Of a stretch of DNA of 10,546 nucleotides, positions 7,153-10,546 are shown piece by piece. The notes under the pieces are model-generated. The model saw only the letters and a program-made list of their open reading frames with translations. It made no database searches and had not been told where the DNA came from. Each line of letters opens with the position of its first letter. Within the stretch, counting starts at the first letter, position 1. The position numbers were made by a program, and so were the translations under genes. The stretch comes from CAG-791 sp963593905 (lineage in GTDB: Bacteria > Bacillota > Clostridia > Lachnospirales > Lachnospiraceae), in the NCBI GenBank assembly GCA_963593905.1, contig CAVBBL010000046.1, forward strand, positions 1-10,546, in the 5' to 3' direction.

Positions 7153-7174
7153 TTATTTACAGGCATGGTATACT
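7146..7174 (+). promoter_or_regulatory. Possible plus-strand promoter opposing the 40-aa gene
   Basis: TTTCCA (7146-7151), a 17-bp spacer and TATACT (7169-7174) preceded by TGG (extended -10) form a plausible sigma-A promoter on the plus strand. A transcript from about 7181 would run toward and under the 3' end of the 40-aa gene, antisense to it. The match to consensus is moderate, and the site lies in and just before the start of the 52-aa gene. Confidence 0.35.
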
Positions 7175-7194
7175 GATTGCAATAATACTTTTAT

Positions 7195-7222
7195 GGTGGC
7201 CACCCTCTTTGAGAGGGCAGCC
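7195..7222. other. Overlapping palindrome and hairpin after the 40-aa gene
   Basis: GGTGGCCACC (7195-7204) is a perfect 10-bp palindrome. It overlaps CCCTCT/AGAGGG (7203-7208 and 7212-7217, 3-nt loop); GGC/GCC pairs at 7198-7200 and 7220-7222 extend the latter across a CA/CA internal loop. On the plus strand the hairpin is followed about 9 nt later by six T (7232-7237), a weak terminator; on the minus strand no T-run follows. It would lie in the 3' untranslated region of the 40-aa gene and within any antisense RNA. Confidence 0.55.
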
Positions 7223-7228
7223 GATGTA

Positions 7229-7351
7229 TTATTTTTTCTTCTTGGACTTTTTGGATTTCTTGTGTTTTACTAGCTTGCTGGCTGTTAAAATCAAAACTAG
7301 GATTTCCAAAAGGTCCTTTATTGTTTCCAGTATATCCTGTACCGTATCCAC
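7229..7351 (-). CDS. 40-aa peptide with hydrophobic core and Lys-rich tail (toxin-like small membrane protein?)
   Basis: GTG at 7351 opens 40 codons ending TAA at 7229. An AAAGGAG site lies 8 nt upstream, and a perfect consensus promoter lies about 60 bp upstream. The peptide starts with an amphipathic acidic stretch (VDTVQDILETIKDLLE), continues with a hydrophobic core (about 14-24, LLEILVLILTA) and ends in a strongly basic tail (KHKKSKKSKKKK). This matches the general plan of small membrane-active peptides such as type I toxins, but I cannot assign a family. A different 60-codon frame over the same DNA (GTG 7373) has no ribosome binding site at usable distance. Next downstream come the 52-aa peptide and the XRE regulator. 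Confidence 0.6.
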   Translation of the reverse strand: MDTVQDILETIKDLLEILVLILTASKLVKHKKSKKSKKKK

Positions 7352-7410
7352 TGCCTTTTCTCCTTTCCAGCACTTTGTGCTTTTTCTTTTGCTCTCCTTT
7401 CTATGCTTCT

Positions 7411-7439
7411 ATTATATACCCTTTTGGGTATTATGTCAA
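7411..7439 (-). promoter_or_regulatory. Perfect consensus sigma-A promoter for the 40-aa gene
   Basis: On the minus strand: TTGACA (7434-7439), 17-bp spacer (7417-7433), TATAAT (7411-7416). Both hexamers and the spacing are exact consensus. Transcription should start near 7404, giving a leader of about 50 nt before the GTG. Such a strong promoter before a 40-codon gene suggests tight repression or an RNA-regulated product. Confidence 0.9.
7416..7431. promoter_or_regulatory. Inverted-repeat operator candidate inside the promoter
   Basis: ATACCC (7416-7421), TTTT, GGGTAT (7426-7431) form a perfect 6-bp inverted repeat that fills the spacer and touches the -10 box. A dimeric repressor bound here would block RNA polymerase. 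The small XRE protein downstream is the obvious candidate. The same repeat would not be in the mRNA, so it is a DNA site. Confidence 0.6.
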
Positions 7440-7513
7440 GAATATTTTAGAATTTTCTTTGCATTTCTCAATAAAAAATTGATTTTCCGCTAGGTTTGGA
7501 AGTATATGGAAGT

Positions 7514-7568
7514 GTTATAGAAACGCTATAAAAACGCTATGGAGATGCTATGGAGATGCTATAAAACA
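7514..7568. repeat. Five 11-bp tandem repeats upstream of the strong promoter
   Basis: Units at 7514, 7525, 7536, 7547 and 7558 read G(T/C)TAT followed by AGAAAC, AAAAAC, GGAGAT, GGAGAT and AAAACA. A weaker related unit (GTATATGGAAG) lies at 7502. The 11-bp period is close to one helical turn, so GCTAT would face the same side each time. The array lies about 75 bp before the -35 box on the minus strand and directly after a terminator. It may be a phased protein-binding array. Confidence 0.75.
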
Positions 7569-7571
7569 AGG

Positions 7572-7605
7572 AAAGCCGCCCACGCTGCGAAACGTGGACG
7601 GCTTT
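7572..7605 (-). terminator. Rho-independent-like terminator of the candidate RNA unit
   Basis: AAAGCCGCCCACG (7572-7584) and CGTGGACGGCTTT (7593-7605) form a 13-bp stem with one mismatch and an 8-nt loop. On the minus strand it is followed by CCTTGTTTTAT, a modest T-tract. It shares its GTGGACGG core with the hairpin at 6719-6754. Confidence 0.7.
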
Positions 7606-7769
7606 GGAAAAATAACAATGAAGGAAAGTGATGCGAGAAAAAACTTATTATCACACTGACAGAACTTTCCGCAAGTGGTGCAGGGAACCTTTCGGCGTCT
7701 GCAGCCTACTCGCGTGAGTTCATGAACAGGCGTCTGGTCTCCGCCTTTCGGTGTATTGCCTCTGCCTGC
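7572..7769 (-). ncRNA. Candidate structured noncoding RNA (~200 nt)
   Basis: A promoter (7776-7804) and a terminator-like hairpin (7572-7605) delimit a transcript of about 200 nt on the minus strand. The 5' two-thirds is GC-rich and rich in small hairpins: CAGGC/GCCTG closing a domain with a CC-GAAA-GG tetraloop (7743-7750), ACTC-ACGC-GAGT (7708-7719), and GCAG/CTGC around a second CC-GAAA-GG (7688-7695). GTGAU/AUCAC then encloses an AU-rich loop before the terminator. The only minus-strand frame here starts inside the promoter and encodes a Cys/Arg-rich product without a ribosome binding site. I cannot match it to a known RNA family. It lies between the endolysin gene and the 11-bp repeats. 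Confidence 0.5.
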
Positions 7770-7775
7770 ATGCGT

Positions 7776-7804
7776 ATTATAGCACATCTATAACATGTAA
7801 GCAA
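7776..7804 (-). promoter_or_regulatory. Sigma-A promoter of the candidate RNA
   Basis: On the minus strand: TTGCTT (7799-7804), 17-bp spacer, TATAAT (7776-7781). The -10 is perfect and the -35 matches 4 of 6. Transcription should start near 7769. It begins 25 bp past the endolysin stop codon; no terminator for the endolysin gene is seen, so read-through into the RNA is also possible. Confidence 0.7.
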
Positions 7805-7828
7805 ACTTCAAACTTCTAAAGATTATCT

Positions 7829-8635
7829 TTATTTCTTTAAATATTCAGCAGAGCAGTAACCAACTTTGTCACCGCACTTTACATAAAGCCATTTAACACT
7901 GCCAGCTGTGTTGTAATAACCGTAGCATTGCACCTTCGTGCCCTTTGGCAATATATCAATAATAACTTTGCCGGTTCCTGCGCCGGAGCGCATGTTTAAC
8001 TTAGAGGCGGTGACAGTATAGGTTCCTGCCAGATTCTTGTCCATGCTCTGCGCGGCGTCAACCTTTACACTGGAGGGCGTGGCAGTGATATTATTCGTGC
8101 TTTGGTATGATACCAAAGACCCTTTGTCTAGGTTTATGCAAACGTGATATTTTTCATTCAGCAGAATATCTCCCGGAAGCAGATATTTATCCGATGTCCT
8201 GTATTTTGTGTCTGTATAAGCATTGAATCCCGCTTTTTCCAGAATACTTTTCAAATTCCCGGTATAAGCGGAAGTGGGCACGGCCTGCAGAGAAGCAATC
8301 CCCAGACGATAGCCTGCGCCCTTTACAATGGCAGCCACGCCGGAGGAACAGTCCGCCTCGCATGGCGTGGTAATCTTTGCCGGGTCATACAGGCAATTCC
8401 GCAGCTGTGTCCAAAACGTCTCCCTCTGCCCCTGATCGTAGCCTATAGCGTCATTCTTTGCCGCCGCTCTGGCCATGTCCGCAATGAGATTCTGCACAGC
8501 AGTGTTGGGAAATCTCAGCACTACGTCCCAAGGGCGGTTATACCATGTTCGCACGCACCATTCGCCGCCAGTCTGATCTCCTGCCTGTCCGCCTTTATAC
8601 TTGCCATTTTCATCATGTCCGCAATTAGAAATCAT
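7829..8635 (-). CDS. Phage endolysin: Amidase_5-type peptidoglycan hydrolase with C-terminal SH3 domain
   Basis: A 268-residue cell-wall hydrolase. The N-terminal about 185 residues match the Pal/Amidase_5 group common in clostridial phages: GGQAGDQTGGEW (15-26), WYNRPWDVVLR (31-41), the catalytic Cys96 in EADCSSGVAAIV, and His164 in NEKYHVCIN. A short linker leads to a bacterial SH3 domain (about 203-268, starting with TYTVTASKLNMRSGAG) that should bind the wall. There is no signal peptide, so release needs a holin. The start has GAGAGG 9 nt upstream and overlaps the end of the HTH gene by 11 nt. It is the last gene of the lysis cassette. It is probably equivalent to xlyA of PBSX in role, not in family. 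Confidence 0.92.
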   Translation of the reverse strand: MISNCGHDENGKYKGGQAGDQTGGEWCVRTWYNRPWDVVLRFPNTAVQNLIADMARAAAKNDAIGYDQGQRETFWTQLRNCLYDPAKITTPCEADCSSGVAAIVKGAGYRLGIASLQAVPTSAYTGNLKSILEKAGFNAYTDTKYRTSDKYLLPGDILLNEKYHVCINLDKGSLVSYQSTNNITATPSSVKVDAAQSMDKNLAGTYTVTASKLNMRSGAGTGKVIIDILPKGTKVQCYGYYNTAGSVKWLYVKCGDKVGYCSAEYLKK

Positions 8636-8867
8636 TTTCCAGATCCTCTCTATATATAGCTTCTAAGTTAAGCCAGAAACTGACACCCGGCCCCAATACC
8701 TCGCAGAGCTTCCGGGCGATCTCGTCCGTTATCACTTCATCGCCTTCCAGAAGATACTCGGCGCGTTCCACGCTGATCTGCATCCTTCTGGCGAACTCCG
8801 ACAGGCTCACGCCCTGCTCTTCTAGCATGTCATTGATAGTTGCGCCGGGTGGAATTGCTAATCTCAT
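8625..8867 (-). CDS. HigA-like XRE antitoxin/regulator inside the lysis cassette
   Basis: An 80-residue protein from ATG 8867 (AAAGGA upstream, spacing about 11 nt; a GTG at 8888 has no ribosome binding site). It follows the HigA/VapI antidote layout: IPPGATINDMLEEQG, a helix-turn-helix (about 21-42, SLSEFARRMQISVERAEYLLEG), ITDEIARKLCEVLG and the typical FWLNLEAIYRE ending. HigA proteins usually pair with a HigB RNase, but no HigB gene is adjacent. It overlaps the endolysin start by 11 nt, so the two are translationally coupled, and it follows the holin-like gene. It may be an orphan that has become a regulator of late or lysis genes. Confidence 0.85.
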   Translation of the reverse strand: MRLAIPPGATINDMLEEQGVSLSEFARRMQISVERAEYLLEGDEVITDEIARKLCEVLGPGVSFWLNLEAIYREDLENDF

Positions 8868-8903
8868 GTTATCGACATTCCTTTCCACTTATTCACAATC
8901 AAA

Positions 8904-8943
8904 GCTGTTTGTTGCTGTTTGTTGCTGTTTGTTGCTGTTACTT
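8904..8943. repeat. 10-bp tandem repeat between holin-like and HTH genes
   Basis: GCTGTTTGTT occurs exactly three times (8904, 8914, 8924) with a degenerate fourth unit (GCTGTTACTT, 8934); GCTGTTTT recurs at 8954. The period is near one helical turn, and the repeat is intergenic (10 is not a multiple of 3). On the mRNA it is an A/C-rich, unstructured leader before the HTH gene. It may be a slippage repeat or a protein-binding array. Confidence 0.85.
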
Positions 8944-8968
8944 TTTGTTTTTTGCTGTTTTATGTAGG

Positions 8969-9184
8969 TTATTCGCTGTCTTTAATTCTGGCAGCATCCA
9001 CGTAGGCCTCTGCTCCGGCATAGATTGCCGCAGACAGGACGGAGGCAATCGCCCCCACAGCGGCTACTGTGTCATTGCCGCTCTGGAGCCCTGCGATACT
9101 CGTGCCGATACTCCCAAGCATGGCAGCCAATGCAAGCCAGAATTTTCTGGATGTTAGCTTTCTAATCATTTCGTCTTTGCTCAT
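8969..9184 (-). CDS. Holin-like small membrane protein
   Basis: A 71-residue protein from ATG 9184, with AAGGG 6 nt upstream; an upstream extension to 9226 has no ribosome binding site. After a basic start (MSKDEMIRKLTSRK) come two hydrophobic, Ala/Gly-rich segments (about 15-33 and 38-58), then a charged tail. The FWLALAAMLGSIG pattern and the position directly before the endolysin fit small phage holins that form the membrane lesion releasing the endolysin. Exact family membership is uncertain. It sits downstream of a terminator and so needs a promoter in 9185-9374. Confidence 0.7.
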   Translation of the reverse strand: MSKDEMIRKLTSRKFWLALAAMLGSIGTSIAGLQSGNDTVAAVGAIASVLSAAIYAGAEAYVDAARIKDSE

Positions 9185-9374
9185 CGTTGTCCCTTTCGTT
9201 TCTGCATCTTTTTCACAAACATGCAAATTACATTGCGAAATTGGTATATTTTTTTCACTTCATGCATTTATTTTTGAATATGCTGCGAAAATAGCAACAT
9301 AGATTCATTTTCTGCTGCGAAAAACGCAGCGCCGCAGGATGTCAAGGAAGTCGGACTTCCTGTTTCAAAATAAT
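9185..9374 (-). promoter_or_regulatory. Lysis-gene upstream region with repeated TGCTGCGAAAA and hairpins
   Basis: About 190 bp without a solid gene, between a terminator and the holin-like gene. TGCTGCGAAAA occurs at 9281-9291 and 9313-9323, with TGCGAAA at 9234-9240. GCTGCG-AAAAA-CGCAGC (9314-9330) and AGGAAGT-CGG-ACTTCCT (9345-9361) are perfect hairpins. A minus-strand TTGACA at 9340-9345 has no good -10 box at 17 bp. A 28-codon frame (9266-9183) ends overlapping the holin start by 4 nt but has no ribosome binding site. The region should hold the lysis promoter, but I cannot place it. Confidence 0.4.
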
Positions 9375-9419
9375 AAAAAACAGGCAAGAGGTGCTTTACT
9401 TTCTGCGCACCTCCTGCCT
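9375..9419 (-). terminator. Rho-independent terminator after the 89-aa membrane protein gene
   Basis: GGCA-AG-AGGTGC (9383-9394) pairs with GCACCT-CC-TGCC (9407-9418), with an internal 2x2 mismatch. On the minus strand the stem is followed by six T (9375-9380). The stem begins in the stop codon of the gene. It separates the tail/XhlA-like operon from the holin-endolysin genes. Confidence 0.85.
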
Positions 9420-9687
9420 ATCCTTTCGCTTCTTCATCTTCTGACATATCAAAAAATTCTATGCCGTCATCTGTGGTGGTTTCCTTGCTGTCCGGCTCAT
9501 ACTTCTTTTTGGCGCATGTAATGATGGTGGTGCACAGCAGTTCAAAAGCACCACCACCAAGGCCAATCTGCACCAACGTGTCCGGTATGGCTCCCATATA
9601 CCAGAAGGTCAGCCATGTCAGCGCCACGAAGGTTATCCAGTAAATCAGCACGCCTGTTACTATCCTTTTTAAGTGCTTATCATTCAT
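9418..9687 (-). CDS. 89-aa two-helix phage membrane protein (holin-like or XhlB-position protein)
   Basis: Starts at ATG 9687, which overlaps the previous gene's stop by 4 nt (ATGA), a mark of translational coupling; an upstream frame extension is inside the previous gene. Two hydrophobic helices (about 8-32 and 38-58, with QIGLGGGAFELLCTTII in the second) are followed by a hydrophilic acidic tail (about 60-89). The position right after an XhlA-like gene matches xhlB of PBSX, which is a holin, so it may be a holin or anti-holin partner. Sequence alone does not decide. A strong terminator starts at its stop codon. Confidence 0.7.
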   Translation of the reverse strand: MNDKHLKRIVTGVLIYWITFVALTWLTFWYMGAIPDTLVQIGLGGGAFELLCTTIITCAKKKYEPDSKETTTDDGIEFFDMSEDEEAKG

Positions 9688-9998
9688 TTCATCGCCTGCA
9701 CAGCCGCCCATACAAGGCCTGTTGCAATAGCGCCTGCCAACACCCCAAGAATGGTAGATATAATTGTGTTCTTGACGTGTTTGGCGGTATCAAGCGGCTC
9801 TTTTTCCAGTGCCTCTAAGCGTGTGCCGTGGTCATTTAACGCTTTACACTGGGATTCGATGGAATACGTCAGGCGCTCCACAGAGATGGTTAGCTTCTGC
9901 AGTTCCTCCTGCTTGTCCTCAATATTCTTTATCCGCTCATTCTGGCGTTTTTCCTCATCCCAGAGGCGCTTCAGTTCTGCGTTCGTTGTCTCTTCCAT
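9684..9998 (-). CDS. XhlA-like phage membrane-associated protein (coiled coil plus C-terminal TM)
   Basis: A 104-residue protein. Residues about 3-70 form a charged coiled coil rich in Glu, Lys, Arg and Gln (ELKRLWDEEKRQNERIKNIEDKQEEL, given in parts: ELKRLWDEEKRQ then NERIKNIEDK). Residues about 78-103 form one hydrophobic helix (IISTILGVLAGAIATGLVWAA). This layout is that of hemolysin XhlA, which works with a holin in PBSX-type lysis. The start has GAGG 7 nt upstream. It follows the XkdX gene by 13 bp and overlaps the next membrane gene by 4 nt, so the three form one operon. Confidence 0.82.
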   Translation of the reverse strand: MEETTNAELKRLWDEEKRQNERIKNIEDKQEELQKLTISVERLTYSIESQCKALNDHGTRLEALEKEPLDTAKHVKNTIISTILGVLAGAIATGLVWAAVQAMK

Positions 9999-10011
9999 GA
10001 TGCATCCTCAT

Positions 10012-10128
10012 TTACGCTCTTAATTTCTCAGCCTCTTCCTCAGTAATCCAACCAAGTTTCAACGCCTTTGCAATCTTTGCCTCTGTCAGCTTTCCTGCCT
10101 TCTTCAGTCTTTCTAAACTCTGATACAT
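10012..10128 (-). CDS. xkdX: XkdX family phage tail-associated peptide
   Basis: A 38-residue gene from ATG 10128 with a perfect AAAGGAGG site 5 nt upstream, ending TAA at 10012. The protein (MYQSLERLKKAGKLTEAKI then AKALKLGWITEEEAEKLRA) is the short all-helical XkdX pattern, with the family's LGWIT/EEA core. Its function is unknown; it is found beside tail-fibre and lysis genes in PBSX-like phages. It lies 12 bp after the 118-aa gene and 13 bp before the XhlA-like gene, matching the order in B. subtilis PBSX. Confidence 0.85.
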   Translation of the reverse strand: MYQSLERLKKAGKLTEAKIAKALKLGWITEEEAEKLRA

Positions 10129-10140
10129 AGTGCCTCCTTT

Positions 10141-10497
10141 CTATGCCAGTGCGGCATCAGTCAGTGAATCAATGGCATCGTTCTGCTCGTTCTGCTCTTC
10201 CTCAATCTTTGCGAGTTTCTCCGCAAGTTTCTCGGCTTCGGTTTTCTCTCTGATGGGGAATGTCACCTTCACCACGCCGCCGTCCTTGCTCACGCTGATG
10301 GTGTCAGGGCAAATCAAGTCGGTGTAATTGGCGGTCACAGTGCCGTCCTCGTTGGAGATGGTCACAGCAGAGAGCGCTTCGGAGGTCAGCTTTGCCCAAG
10401 TGCTCAGAATATCCTCTGTGGCTACAGTAAAAGCACCGAGAGAAGCACCGTCCTCAATGTTGATGGTTTCATTGGTGGATAAGGTTAAAATACTCAT
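10141..10497 (-). CDS. 118-aa phage tail-associated protein with C-terminal coiled coil (XkdW position)
   Basis: From ATG 10497 (AAAGGAG 8 nt upstream) to TAG at 10141. The first about 82 residues are beta-prone and hydrophilic, with Thr/Ser/Asp/Val alternation (DTISVSKDGGVVKVTFPI at 65-82), suggesting a small beta domain. Residues about 84-113 are a charged coiled coil (EKTEAEKLAEKLAKIEEEQ). It sits where xkdW lies in PBSX, just before xkdX, so a baseplate, tail-fibre or chaperone role is plausible. I do not recognise the domain. It has no signal peptide or membrane helix. Confidence 0.75.
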   Translation of the reverse strand: MSILTLSTNETINIEDGASLGAFTVATEDILSTWAKLTSEALSAVTISNEDGTVTANYTDLICPDTISVSKDGGVVKVTFPIREKTEAEKLAEKLAKIEEEQNEQNDAIDSLTDAALA

Positions 10498-10515
10498 TTT
10501 TGTTTCTCCTTTCTT

Positions 10516-10546
10516 TTAGGTGTTCGCTAAATGATAGTTTAACGAA
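10516..10546 (-). CDS. Last nine codons of an upstream phage gene (partial)
   Basis: One minus-strand frame enters from the window edge and ends in TAA at 10516-10518, reading SLNYHLANT. The stop lies 2 nt before the AAAGAAAGGAG of the next gene, the usual tight phage spacing. Another frame stays open into the next gene, so the choice rests on spacing. By PBSX order it would be a tail-fibre-like protein. Confidence 0.4.
   Translation of the reverse strand, partial: SLNYHLANT

Noticed and set aside
7191..7373. 60-codon minus-strand frame over the 40-aa gene (GTG 7373)
   Set aside because: Nearest ribosome binding site is about 20 nt from the GTG, and the 40-codon frame has a well-spaced SD and a better protein pattern.
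7548..7787. 79-codon minus-strand frame, Cys/Arg-rich
   Set aside because: It starts within the promoter of the candidate RNA, crosses the terminator stem and has no SD; probably an accident of structured RNA.
9183..9266. 28-codon frame ending with a 4-nt overlap on the holin-like start
   Set aside because: No ribosome binding site and no recognisable pattern; the overlap alone is weak evidence.

Overview
The window looks like chromosome from a low-to-moderate-GC Gram-positive anaerobe of the Clostridia, most likely Lachnospiraceae-like. This is inferred from strong AGGAGG ribosome binding sites, the YesM/YesN-type sugar sensory pair, a lipoprotein sugar-binding protein of the LplA kind, and a PBSX-like tail/lysis cassette. 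No rRNA, tRNA or taxonomic marker is present, so this is inference. Every gene I can support is on the minus strand, so the order of transcription is from the right end to the left.

Right part (about 7.8-10.5 kb): the end of a prophage or phage-like element. In transcription order it holds the last codons of an unknown gene, a 118-aa tail-associated protein with a coiled-coil end, a 38-aa XkdX peptide, a 104-aa XhlA-like coiled-coil/membrane protein, an 89-aa two-helix membrane protein, a strong terminator, a 71-aa holin-like protein, an 80-aa HigA-like HTH protein, and an endolysin (Amidase_5-type cysteine peptidase plus SH3 domain). The order resembles B. subtilis PBSX (xkdW-xkdX-xhlA-xhlB-xlyA). 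No integrase or att site is visible.

Middle part (about 6.7-7.8 kb): a block of small, poorly described elements. It holds a promoter-to-terminator unit of about 200 nt without a convincing ORF (candidate structured RNA); five 11-bp tandem repeats; a perfect consensus promoter (TTGACA-17-TATAAT) whose spacer contains an inverted repeat; a hidden 40-aa GTG-start gene with a membrane-like core and Lys-rich tail; a possible opposing promoter; a 52-aa two-helix membrane peptide; and a 65-aa XRE regulator overlapping it by 4 nt. This is the best candidate for an undescribed system, perhaps a type I toxin-antitoxin-like or immunity/regulatory cassette. That reading is a hypothesis.

Left part (1-6.7 kb): a carbohydrate-response locus. 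A LytS/YesM-type sensor kinase is followed by a YesN-type response regulator (AraC output), a solute-binding lipoprotein, and the first 318 residues of a type-B carboxylesterase. The likely logic is that an extracellular sugar or stress signal acts through the kinase and regulator to induce the binding protein and perhaps the esterase. No ABC permease genes are in view. The regulator has Gln in place of the conserved receiver Lys. Intergenic gaps contain a 17-bp tandem repeat, a 32-bp degenerate tandem repeat that includes the regulator's stop codon, a perfect 10-bp hairpin before the binding-protein gene, and a terminator-like hairpin inside a possible leader ORF upstream of the kinase.
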